Of a stretch of DNA of 64,000 nucleotides, positions 20,961-29,428 are shown in pieces. Under the pieces are notes generated by a model. The model did no database searches and had not been told where the DNA came from. It saw nothing but the letters and a program-made list of their open reading frames with translations. The DNA lies in contig OZ251233.1 of assembly GCA_965240325.2 (NCBI GenBank), forward strand, positions 1,798,001 to 1,862,000, written 5' to 3'. The position numbers and the translations under genes were made by a program. This DNA is from Rebecca billardiae RCC1528. Lineage: Eukaryota; Haptophyta. Numbering within the stretch: position 1 is the stretch's first letter; each line of letters opens with the position of its first letter.

Positions 20961-22176
20961 AGGCGAGGCGTGCACGCACGAGGTTGTGTTCCTGGCAAGT
21001 GGCTCGCAGCGTACGTTCGGCGGCCGGCTGCACGTGCCGAGCAGCCGCCTGCGCGAGCTCGATGCACTCGTGGCCGCGCAGCACTTGGTGCACGGCGCGC
21101 GCGCGCCCATGGTAGTCGAGGCGCTCGGCGCGCGCGCGCGCTTCGTCGTCGATGTGGACTGCGCCTTCAGCACCGCGCCCTCCCCCTCGGACGTGGCCGC
21201 ACTGCTCGTCGGCCTCCACCGCGTCGCGGAGGAGCATCTGCCCGTGCCCGTTCCCGTGGCTGGGCGCGTCGTGTACGTCTCGGCGCGCGCGCCCAGCCCC
21301 GCGACCGCCGCCGGCTCGGCGCCGGGCGTGCGCCGAGCCGGGATTCACGCGACATGGAGCGACTCGGCCATCGTCTCGGCCGCTGAGGCGGCGCGCATCG
21401 CGCGCGTCCTGCACGACTGGGCGCGCTCGCAGCCGCGGCCGCCGTGCTGGCACAAGCTCGAGATCGACTGCAGCATCTACGGGGCGGGCCTGCGCCTGCC
21501 GTTCACGGCCAAGTCGGACGGCGGCCCGCCCTACCTGCCGGCAGCCGTCGTCGCCGCCGACGAGCACGGCGCCGTGCGCTGCGCGTGGCTCGACGCGCTG
21601 CCTGCGCAGCACGCGCTGCGGCGGCTCGCGGCGGATGGCGCGCGCTGGCTCTCTCGCGCGCGGCTGCGCACCGAGCTGGTCGAGTGGAGCGCGCCGCCGC
21701 CCGCGCCCGGCCGACCGGCTGTGCCGGCGACGAGCGCCGCCGGTCGCGATGCGGCGGCCGGCGCGCGGCGCGCGGCGCTGGTCGGCTGGCTCAACGAGCA
21801 GCTGCACGCGCACGCACGAGTCTCTGGCTCGGCCGAGCGCTGGCCGCGCATCGTGCAGGTGTTTGCTGGGAGCACGGCGCACGGCCCGGTCGCGACGTGC
21901 TCGACCGCCAGCAGGTGGTGCGAGTGCAAGGGCGCCGAGCACGCGCGACGCACCGTCTTCTACTTCGCCAAGTCCGACGGCCTCGACCTGTGCTGCGCCG
22001 ACGAGGCGTGCGTGGCAGCGCGCGGCGCCGGGCGCGCGCGCGCCGTCTGCCTGCGCAGCATGCTCTTCTGCGCGGGCGGCGGCCGCGCGGGCGCGCCGCC
22101 ACGCAGCGCCGAGTTTGCCTCGCGCTTCCACGCCGCGTTCGCCAGCGGCCGTGCCGCGATGGGCCCGGCGCGTTGA
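20923..22176 (+). CDS. Archaeo-eukaryotic primase, PrimPol/UL52-like
   Basis: A 417-residue protein with the motif set of archaeo-eukaryotic primases, enzymes that make primers for DNA synthesis. Motif I is DVD (Asp77, Asp79) in FVVDVDC. Motif II is GIH (His142). Motif III is LEID (Asp182), followed by GLRLPFTAKSD, the R/K-containing strand seen in the PrimPol and herpes/NCLDV primases. The C-terminal part has a zinc knuckle C333-x6-H340...C358-x4-C363 (RWCECKGAEH ... CCADEAC), the same layout as the UL52/PrimPol zinc finger. I chose the ATG at 20923 because it is in frame and lies in the inverted repeat; upstream the frame opens only at a GTG. No helicase domain is fused. Family placement is firm from motifs; whether it is host PrimPol or element-borne is inference. 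Confidence 0.8.
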   Translation: MAAGRAARSVARPGEACTHEVVFLASGSQRTFGGRLHVPSSRLRELDALVAAQHLVHGARAPMVVEALGARARFVVDVDCAFSTAPSPSDVAALLVGLHRVAEEHLPVPVPVAGRVVYVSARAPSPATAAGSAPGVRRAGIHATWSDSAIVSAAEAARIARVLHDWARSQPRPPCWHKLEIDCSIYGAGLRLPFTAKSDGGPPYLPAAVVAADEHGAVRCAWLDALPAQHALRRLAADGARWLSRARLRTELVEWSAPPPAPGRPAVPATSAAGRDAAAGARRAALVGWLNEQLHAHARVSGSAERWPRIVQVFAGSTAHGPVATCSTASRWCECKGAEHARRTVFYFAKSDGLDLCCADEACVAARGAGRARAVCLRSMLFCAGGGRAGAPPRSAEFASRFHAAFASGRAAMGPAR

Positions 22177-22205
22177 CGACGCGGCGGCCGTGCAGCGCGC
22201 ATGCG

Positions 22206-22265
22206 CCCGCACGCCGCCGCCGTCGCCGCCGCCGCCGCCCCGCCGCCGCCGCCGCCGCCGCCGCG
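22206..22265. repeat. (CCG)n simple repeat
   Basis: A run of CCG/CGC triplets just after the primase stop codon. Confidence 0.9.
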
Positions 22266-22445
22266 CCCACCTCGCGCCGTCGGCCGACGGGCTCAGCAAA
22301 CGAGGCGGCGTGCAAACAAGGACTCGGCGCTCGCGCCGGGGTCGGTGCAGCGCGACGCCACGCGAACCGCCGCGGTGCTCGCGCCCGTGCGCGCTCGCCC
22401 GTCCGCGTGCGCTCCTCGAGCCCCGCCGAGCGCACCGAGCGCGAC

Positions 22446-22840
22446 GCTGCGCGCCGCGCGCCCCGCCGCCATTTTTTCACGCGGCCACGGACGAGCGGCC
22501 ACTGCGCCATCGTCGCGAGACGCGGCGGCAGGTCGCTCGGGGAGGGGCGCGGGCGACGCGACTCGTGCTCGCGCCCGTGCGCGCTCGCCCGTCCGCGGGC
22601 GTTCCTCGAGCCCCGCCGAGCGCACCGAGCGCGACGCTGCGCGCCGCGCGCCCCGCCGCCATTTTTTCACCGGGCCGACGACGGGCCATGGCCGAGCGGC
22701 GCCATTGTGTTACGTGTTACGGTGTTACAGCTGTAACAGGGGGCCTCCTCCCGGGCCCGGGCCTGGCGGCCCGCCCGCCCCGGACCTGGACCGGTCGGCT
22801 CCCGGACTCGCCGCGCCGGACTTGTTTGAGTTGTTACGTG
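22446..22840 (-). repeat. Right long inverted-repeat arm of the primase element
   Basis: Inverted partner of 20551-20960. It also has two copies of the ATG-bearing box, here pointing left (CCGCCATTTTTTCAC near 22470 and 22660). An extra partial copy of the arm's inner 80 bp lies just inside, at about 22378-22455. Confidence 0.85.
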
Positions 22841-24190
22841 TTACGGTGTTACAGCTGTTACAGGGGGCCTCCTCCCGGGCCCGGCGGCCCGCCCGCCCCG
22901 GCCCCGGACCGGCCGGCTCCCGGACTCGCCGCGCCGGACCGTGTTACGTGTTACGGTGTTACAGCTGTAACACTAACAGGGCCAGGGGGCCTCCTCCCGG
23001 GCCCGGCGGCCCGCCCGCCCCGGACCTGGACCGGTCGGCTCCCGGACTCGCCGCGCCGGACTTGTTACGTGTTACGGTGTTATTACAGCTGTTACAGGGG
23101 GCCTGTCCTCCCGGGCCCGCGGGCGGCCCGCCCGCCCCGGCCCCGGACCGGCCGGCTCCCGGACTCGCCGCGCCGGACTTGTTAGTGACGACATTGTTAC
23201 GTGTTACGGTGTTACAGCTGTTATACTTACACGGGGGGCCGCTCCTCCCGCGGGCCCGCGGCGCGGCCGGCCCGCCGGCAGCCCCGGACTCGGACGAGCC
23301 GGACTTGTTACGTGTTACGGCGTTGTTACAGCTGTTACAGGGGGCCTCCTCCGCCGGGCCGCGAGGCCCGGGCCCGCCGGCAGCCCCGGACCCGGACGCG
23401 CCGGACTCTTGTTACGTGTTACGGTGTTATTACAGCTGTTACATTTATTTAACACGGGGCCTCCTCCCGGGCCCGGCGCGGCCGGCCCGCCGGCAGCCCC
23501 GGACTCCGGGACGAGCCGGACTTGTTACGTGTTACGGTGTTACTTACAGCTGTTACAGGGGGCGGCCTCTAACCTCCCGGGCCGCGAGGCCCGGGCCCGC
23601 CGGCAGCCCCGGACCCGGACGCGCCGGACTTGTTACGTGTTACGGTGTTACAGCTGTTAATTATAAAGTGACAGGGGGCCTCCTCCCGGGCCCGGCGCGG
23701 CCGGCCCGCCGGCAGCCCCGGACTCCGGGACGAGCCGGACTTGTTACGTGTTACGGTGTTACAGCTGTTACAGGGGGCCTCCTCCCGGGCCGCGAGGCCC
23801 GGGCCCGCCGGCAGCCCCGGACCCGGACGCGCCGGACTTGTTACGTGTTACGGTGTTACAGCTGTTACAGGGGGCCTCCTCCCGGGCCCGGCGCGGCCGG
23901 CCCGCCGGCAGCCCCGGACTCCGGGACGAGCCGGACTTGTTACGTGTTACGGTGTTACAGCTGTTACAGGGGGCCTCCTCCCGGGCCGCGAGGCCCGGGC
24001 CCGCCGGCAGCCCCGGACCCGGACGCGCCGGACTTGTTACGTGTTACGGTGTTACAGCTGTTACAGGGGGCCTCCTCCCGGGCCCGGCGCGGCCGGCCCG
24101 CCGGCAGCCCCGGACTCCGGGACGAGCCGGACTTGTTACGTGTTACGGTGTTACAGCTGTTACAGGGGGCCTCCTCCCGGGCCGCGAGGC
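22700..24190 (+). repeat. Array of ~14 GTTAC-core repeat units (~97 bp)
   Basis: Each unit has a core of four GTTAC boxes spaced by 2, 3 and 4 bases, then GGGGGCCTCCTCCCGGGC and a GC-rich palindromic spacer ending in CGGAC. Cores begin near 22709, 22833, 22943, 23064, 23195, 23307, 23411, 23524, 23629, 23741, 23839, 23937, 24033 and 24134. From about 23450 two spacer types alternate, giving a dimeric higher-order repeat. Two more units lie inverted at 20541-20570 and 20657-20688. Iteron-like origin function is only a hypothesis. Confidence 0.9.
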
Positions 24191-24240
24191 CCGGGCCCGC
24201 CGGCCCAGGAGTGCCGCCGCGGACCGACCGCGCCGCTGAC

Positions 24241-24499
24241 TTAGGACGCCGACGGCGTCACGGCGGCGATGCGGCGCGCCGCCGCGCGGCCGCCGCCGCG
24301 CGCGCGCGCCTGACGCGCGCGCTGTCGAGCCGCAGTCCCTCGCGTGCCTGCGCGGGCGGGTGACCGGGGTGTTACCATCGCTACGGCCGACAGGGCCAAA
24401 AATCCCTATAGAAAACATTTCCCCTATGAAGGTAATATGGGTAGCAGAAACTCGGGTCCATACCCGGGAGCGGATGGTCGTAGAAAAGCGTCAACAAAT
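24241..24499. other. Junction between array and repeat mosaic
   Basis: GC-rich up to 24360, then abruptly normal composition from about 24370 (TGTTACCATCG onward). The composition break probably marks the end of the element. No gene is seen. Confidence 0.4.
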
Positions 24500-24727
24500 A
24501 GGTGGGAATCGCAACGACATCCCTATGGCGCGCGCTCAAAAAGGTAACGACATGCGTTCTCGATCCCCGAGGCGTGCCTAATCAAAAAACGTTTGCGGCC
24601 CCATTGTTCGTATTCCTACTCCGGTATTACTTGGGACAGCAGTACGTCACACCAATTAAAGGGGGTCGGAGCTGGGTAATCCCAGGGCTTTGTCACGAAT
24701 TAAAATTGTTTAAAGCTGTGTTCACCA

Positions 24728-24740
<13 letters not shown>
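24500..24740 (+). repeat. Inverted repeat, arm 1 (partner about 25275-25560)
   Basis: Shared blocks include GCCTAATCAAAAAACGTTTG, CCCAGGGCTTT and AAAGCTGTGTTCACCAGA, all reversed in the second arm. Both arms end at an AT tract that faces the interior. Confidence 0.8.

Positions 24741-24773
<33 letters not shown>
24731..24773. repeat. (AT)n microsatellite
   Basis: AT dinucleotides directly abutting the TTAACGACGTGG end of the next element. Confidence 0.95.
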
Positions 24774-24776
<3 letters not shown>

Positions 24777-25010
24777 CGACGTGGTATGCAACGGGCAGGC
24801 GTCCGAAGAGTCAGCAAGCTGTAGCGGCAGATCGAGCAGCAGAGACAAACACCAGGATCAGCGCTCCTCGCCGTCGTCCCCCCCCCCTCGTAGTCGCCCA
24901 TCACTTCATCGCCGAGCGGAAGCTCGACGCACCGTCTGGCGTCGACGCGCGCGCGCCACCGCGGTGGTCGCGGTGCCACGCGTCGTCAGCCGTCGTCTCG
25001 AAGCAGTCGT
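24774..25010 (+). mobile_element. AT-tract-associated insertion, type 1, copy a
   Basis: Starts TTAACGACGTGGTATGCAAC and has AT tracts on both sides. The body (CAGAGACAAACACCAGGATC, then ACCGCGGTGGTCGCGG) recurs inverted at 41365-41611. No coding capacity. Confidence 0.7.
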
Positions 25011-25021
25011 ATATATATATA

Positions 25022-25239
25022 TAGAATGGGTATGAGTAGATAACGGTACGTCGGTACCCTTGTTGTACCCACTAGCATACCCACTCTGGCTGTACCAGCA
25101 ACTCTAATCAAGCAGCTACTGTAAAGTACCCCTGCGCGATCTCCGTCCCATCAGGAGCAATAATCACTTGCTATTGGCGCCCTCAAATTTGCTCAAATGA
25201 AGGTAGTGGTTGATGAACACAGATGAGGTTTCCGAAGCT
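25022..25239 (+). repeat. 218-bp direct repeat, copy 1
   Basis: TAGAATGGGTATGAGTAG to TTTCCGAAGCT; virtually identical to 26492-26710 in the same orientation, 1.25 kb apart. The ends lack the TG...CA of an LTR. Confidence 0.93.
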
Positions 25240-25274
25240 TCGTGTCGACGATCGGGCACTGCCGCCAATCATAT

Positions 25275-25560
25275 ATATATATATTCTGGTGAACACAGCT
25301 TTAAACAATTTTAATTCGTGAGAAAGCCCTGGGAGACCCAGCTCCGACCCCCTTTAATTGTGTGTCCAATACTGCTGAGGAAAGTAATACCGGAGTAGGA
25401 ATACGAACAATGGGGCCTCAAACGTTTTTTGATTAGGCACGCCTCGGGAATCGAGAACGCACTTGGTTAATTTTTGCGCCAATTAAGGCACGGCCTCGGG
25501 AATCGATAACGCATGTGGTTAATTTTTGCGCGCGCCGCATAGAGATGTCGTTGCGATTCC
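25275..25560 (-). repeat. Inverted repeat, arm 2 (partner 24500-24740)
   Basis: Reverse complement of the first arm with extra insertions, including a second copy of GGCCTCGGGAATCGATAACG near 25492. It is therefore more diverged at its outer end. Confidence 0.75.
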
Positions 25561-25691
25561 CACAAATCTGGCGGCGATCTTAGCGGTACCCCTGTTACCC
25601 AGTTCATACCGCCTATACAATACGGTGACGGTACGCAAAGCGCCTGCCGCTTTTGCCGACGACGCCGGGTCCCCGGTAGGGAGGGGCACGC

Positions 25692-26126
25692 GTGCAGATG
25701 CGGAGGCGGAGCGCGGCGGCGTGCGCGCAATTCGCCAACGTGCGTGCAGCCCTGGCCATTCTCATCCGCCGCCGGTACCGCGGCGAGGGCGACGCGGGCG
25801 GCGCGCGCATGTCGGACGCGCTGTCCACTGAACACGTCGCGCGCTGGGACGCGCGCGTCGCCGGGCTGCGCGCGCTGGAACTGCGCGATGAGCCGTTTGT
25901 GGACCTGGCGCGCCTCGCCGTGCACCCGCACGAGGCCACGCGCCCCGGCGCGCGCGCGTCCGCGGCCTCGCACCCAAACTGCGAGACGCCGGCAGCGCTC
26001 GACGCGTGCCTCGCGCAGCTGCGCGCGCGGCTGGCGAGCACGCTGAACGACGTGGACGAGGCGCGCAACGCGGAGCGCCGCGCGGGTCACGCCGCGCGTC
26101 GAGCCGCCCCGCGCGCGGCGCGCGAC
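25692..26126 (+). CDS. Possible orphan gene fragment
   Basis: Reads as a hydrophilic, helix-prone protein (for example ELRDEPFVDLARLAVHP and LASTLNDVDEARNAERR) with codon use like the real genes nearby. I recognise no family. The frame runs straight into the inverted duplication at 26130, so the 3' end looks cut off. It may be a remnant. Confidence 0.3.
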
Positions 26127-26129
26127 GGC

Positions 26130-26495
26130 TGCAGGAGTCTACGCCGTACAGTCGGTTGTGCCCTGCGCCGCTCGCTCCGCACCTGCAGACCGGTGGGCCA
26201 TCCGCGGTGCGTGCCGTTGCCGCGCCGTCGTGCCCTAGGGCCGTGCGCAGCGACGACTGCATCGACGCGCGCCTCGCCGTGCGCCTCGGTGGGCCTTGCA
26301 GAAGTGCCGCGCTGCCGCGCCGCTGGCTTAATCGCACGCGCGACTGCGGCGCGCCACCGGATGATACCGTTAGTCAGCGCTGAACGGCCAACTCGTCCCA
26401 TCGTCAGACCCTAACCAGCTTCTCCGTCGCGTCCTAGACGCGCTGTGTTCGACCAGCCCCACCGGGACAAGGCCGCTAGGCCCCCGCTGTTTAGA
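26130..26495 (-). repeat. Inverted duplication, arm 2 (partner 19286-19650)
   Basis: Reverse complement of the arm at 19286, ending at GGGCCCCCGCTGTTT-like sequence that joins directly to the second copy of the 218-bp direct repeat. Confidence 0.75.
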
Positions 26496-26710
26496 ATGGG
26501 TATGAGTAGATAACGGTTCGTCGGTACCCTTGTTTGTACCCACTAGCATACCCACTCTGGCTGTACCAGCAACTCTAATCAAGCAGCTACTGTAAAGTAC
26601 CCCTGCGCGATCTCCGTCCCATCAGGAGCAATAATCACTTGCTATTGGCGCCCTCAAATTTGCTCAAATGAAGGTAGTGGTTGATGAACACAGATGAGGT
26701 TTCCGAAGCT
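26492..26710 (+). repeat. 218-bp direct repeat, copy 2
   Basis: Same sequence as 25022-25239 with one substitution and one extra T in the first third. Confidence 0.93.
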
Positions 26711-26830
26711 CGTTGGCGATTATACCCTAATTAACAGACCTGAGGAACCACGGGCGCGCGGTAACCGAACGAATCCGTGAGCAAGTGAGCAAGGGCACCC
26801 CTTGGGCACCCACCTCTCGGGCAAAGGGCA

Positions 26831-29068
26831 ATGGGCCGAGCAGGCGGCACCGCGCTCTCAGCAGTCGAGATTAGCGCCGAGCTCGAGGCCAGTTTGAACG
26901 ATGCGCGCGCCGTGCCCAACCTCGCCGCCCGCCGCTTCGCCATGCCTCTCCTCTTCACGGCCATCCTCCCCCTGGGCGTGTACGCGGTCGACCTGATTGT
27001 CGTTGCGCACAAGCGTGGCGTGCCGCTGTGGATGGCGAATGCCGTGGACGACCGCCTGTACGCTCGCACGCAGGTCTACCGCTTCGTCACAGCGCTTCTG
27101 TTCCCGCTCGCCGCCACGCTCCTCCCGCCCTCCCACCACTTCCTCGTGCGCATCCGCCTGCTCCTCGGCTCGTGCGCCTTCACAACCGGAACGGTGTTCG
27201 TGTTCGTGCTGTGGCTAATGATCTCACGCACGTCGGCCGACAGCCCCTCGCTCACGATGCAGGCGGCCGTCATCACACACGGGGTTGGCGCGATGCTCTT
27301 TTCCGCCGCCCTGTACGCGAGCTGGCGCCGGCCACGCCTCCTGCTCGAGCGCTTCCACAGCGCGTACGGCGTGTGGTTCGGTCTCGTGTGCGCGCGCATA
27401 TGCGCCGAGATCGCGCTGTGCCTGGGCGCGCCGCAGCTCGCGACGTCGATGGGGCTCGATGTGGTCGCTGCGAGGCGCGCGTATGCACTCCGCCTAGCCA
27501 CGTGCGCCGCGTCCCTGCTCGTCTCGGCGGCGTGCGTGCTGCCGCCCGTGCGCAACCGATGGCTGGCGTGCGTGATGCACCGCACGGGCACAAGTGGCAC
27601 TCGCGCCGGGCTGGCGCCGCTGCTCGGCTTCGGGCTCGGGCTCGAGCTCGAGCCGCAGGAGCTCGTCGCCTGCACGCTCTCGCGTGTGCGCACGCACGTG
27701 CTGCACGACGTCGCCGCCACTGGCCTGTTCTCGCCGAGCGTCGAGCAGGCGAAGGCGGTTGCACGTGCGGCTGTGTCCGGAGGCGTCGGCCGCGGCGGCG
27801 CCCGCGACGGCACCGGCACCTGCGGCGGCACGGCCGGCCATGGTGGCGCGCATCCGTGTGCGCCCCCGCCTGTCGGTCGCGCGCGAGCAGCTGCCATGGC
27901 TGCCAACAACTCGCTCCCCACCCTGTCCTCCCTCTCATCTCTCGGCGGCCGTGTGCGGTCCGCCCTGCACCGCGGTCCGGCCCCGGGAGCGGCCTCACCA
28001 CCCAAGCACGCGCTGCCGCCGATGCCTGCCCGCCCGCCCGCCGCCGTGCCCGACACAACGCGCGCGGCCCCTGAGGCGCCGCACGCGCCCGACGCGCCCC
28101 AGGTGCCGCCCGCGGCACCATGCGCACCGACCCCTCCGCACGAACCCGACATCGACGCATCCGCCGTCGCCGCGCCGCCGATGCTCCGCCCATCGCGCGC
28201 GCTGCGTGAAGTGAGCACCCCGCGCATCGATGCGTACGTGCTGCACTGCGCGCGTGATCCGTCGCAGCCCCGGCGACTCGCGCTGCTCGCGTGGGCCGCG
28301 AGTTTCGAGGCCCGCCACGGTCGGTGGCCGGTGATCGTGCTCGACAGCGGCTGCCACGGGGCCGATCAAGACGATGCCTTCCACGCGCGCCCGGACGCAC
28401 TCATCGCCGCCGAGGCTGCCGTGTGCTCACAGCGCGGCGCCCGCGCGGACGCGCGGCAACACAGCGGCGCCGCCAGCTACCGCCTCGCACAGGTGCCCGT
28501 GCTACTCGGCTGCAGCGCACAGCTCGTCGTGCTCGCCGGCCCGCGGCTGCTGCGGCTCGACATGCACGTCCTGATGGTGCTGCACGTGTGGAGCGCGCTG
28601 GGCGGCGATCTCGACCACGTCCACTTCCTCCCGTCCGGCGTGAGCGCGCACAAGCTGCACCGGCTGGCGACGGCACTGGTCGGCGGCGTCGTCTCTGTGC
28701 TCCACGCGCCAACGCCGCCGTCCCACGCGGAGGAGCGTGCCATCCTCGAAGCGGCCGAGCTGACCGGGCAGCGCGACTTCGACGCGACGATCGCGGCCTA
28801 TGCGCCGCGCGTGCTCTCCGCGGCCGACAGGCTGGGCGCGCAAGGTGACGTCGATGACCAGAGCTCGGGCTCAGCACCCTCGCCGCGCTCGCCGCTGCAC
28901 GTGGCGTCACGCCTCACGGGGCTCTGGGCGGCGCGCCGTCTCGGCGGGCGCGGGCAGCGCGCGACGGTACACCCTGCGACGGTCACCGACACGGAGAGCG
29001 AGCCAGCTCTCACGGGCCGCATGCGCACGCGATGGCGCCCGGCGCGTGGGATGCACTGTACTGTTTGA
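26831..29068 (+). CDS. Multi-pass membrane protein with a TIR/HET-like C-terminal domain
   Basis: 745 residues from the ATG at 26831, single exon. The first ~260 residues contain about six hydrophobic segments (such as MPLLFTAILPLGVYAVDLIVV and TGTVFVFVLWLMIS). A Pro/Ala-rich linker follows. The C-terminal part (about residues 465-600) has LAWAASFEARHGRWPVIVLD, then VPVLLGCSAQLVVLAGPRLL and MVLHVWSALGGD. From memory, many algal and oomycete proteins carry a domain of the form WCxSFE...LW-D-xxC-x-Q...LPVFLxxCxxLLVLAGPTY...LWCVxEL, related to TIR/HET folds; this matches in order. Several of that family's usual positions are changed here (VLDSGCH for the LWxDxxC part, LDMHVL for RLWCV), so any catalytic role may be lost. 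Function unknown. Confidence 0.6.
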   Translation: MGRAGGTALSAVEISAELEASLNDARAVPNLAARRFAMPLLFTAILPLGVYAVDLIVVAHKRGVPLWMANAVDDRLYARTQVYRFVTALLFPLAATLLPPSHHFLVRIRLLLGSCAFTTGTVFVFVLWLMISRTSADSPSLTMQAAVITHGVGAMLFSAALYASWRRPRLLLERFHSAYGVWFGLVCARICAEIALCLGAPQLATSMGLDVVAARRAYALRLATCAASLLVSAACVLPPVRNRWLACVMHRTGTSGTRAGLAPLLGFGLGLELEPQELVACTLSRVRTHVLHDVAATGLFSPSVEQAKAVARAAVSGGVGRGGARDGTGTCGGTAGHGGAHPCAPPPVGRARAAAMAANNSLPTLSSLSSLGGRVRSALHRGPAPGAASPPKHALPPMPARPPAAVPDTTRAAPEAPHAPDAPQVPPAAPCAPTPPHEPDIDASAVAAPPMLRPSRALREVSTPRIDAYVLHCARDPSQPRRLALLAWAASFEARHGRWPVIVLDSGCHGADQDDAFHARPDALIAAEAAVCSQRGARADARQHSGAASYRLAQVPVLLGCSAQLVVLAGPRLLRLDMHVLMVLHVWSALGGDLDHVHFLPSGVSAHKLHRLATALVGGVVSVLHAPTPPSHAEERAILEAAELTGQRDFDATIAAYAPRVLSAADRLGAQGDVDDQSSGSAPSPRSPLHVASRLTGLWAARRLGGRGQRATVHPATVTDTESEPALTGRMRTRWRPARGMHCTV

Positions 29069-29252
29069 GGGACGGTCAGTACTGTCACTGCTATGGCGCC
29101 GCGTTTCAGTTGGCGAGCGCAGGCGGCGCGGCGCCGCCGTCCGCACGCTAAGCTGGCCGTCAGGCTCGTGGCCTCAGGCGGCTTCGCAATAATCGCATGG
29201 CAATGTGATGTAAACAGCCGCGGTTATAAGTTATTATTAATCGACCCCGAGG
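29069..29252. other. 3' flank of the membrane protein gene
   Basis: No gene seen before the microsatellite cluster. Confidence 0.35.
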
Positions 29253-29290
<38 letters not shown>

Positions 29291-29300
29291 TAAATATCAA

Positions 29301-29341
<41 letters not shown>

Positions 29342-29364
29342 ATCCCAGCATCGTCATTAGAGAG

Positions 29365-29427
<63 letters not shown>
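29253..29427. repeat. Compound microsatellite: (TA)n, (ATT)n, (TA)n, (GA)n
   Basis: TA at 29253-29289, ATT triplets at about 29302-29326, TA at about 29325-29341 and GA from 29359 to 29426, separated by short unique pieces. Confidence 0.95.

Positions 29428-29428
<1 letters not shown>

Larger units (their letters stand above)
20441..24240. mobile_element. Candidate primase-encoding element with inverted repeats and iteron-like arrays
   Basis: A 3.8-kb unit. Its left side (20447-20700) holds two GTTAC repeat units in inverted orientation, followed by a long inverted repeat arm to about 20960. Next come the primase gene and a CCG-rich spacer (22200-22265). The right arm is at about 22446-22840, and an array of some 14 repeat units runs to about 24190. 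A mobile or replicating element is inferred from this architecture; no transposase, integrase or target-site duplication was identified. It could instead be a host PrimPol paralogue trapped in an expanding satellite. Confidence 0.5.

Noticed and set aside
22700-24190. CRISPR-like array
   Set aside because: Spacers are repeated, not unique, the units are ~97 bp and the genome is eukaryotic.
22201-24363. 720-residue open frame through the repeat array
   Set aside because: The repeated VTCYGVTAV... text is a translation of the GTTAC core; units have irregular indels that shift frame, and other frames are equally open.
25022-26710. LTR retrotransposon bounded by the 218-bp direct repeats
   Set aside because: No TG...CA ends, no primer-binding site, no gag-pol, and the interior is other repeats.
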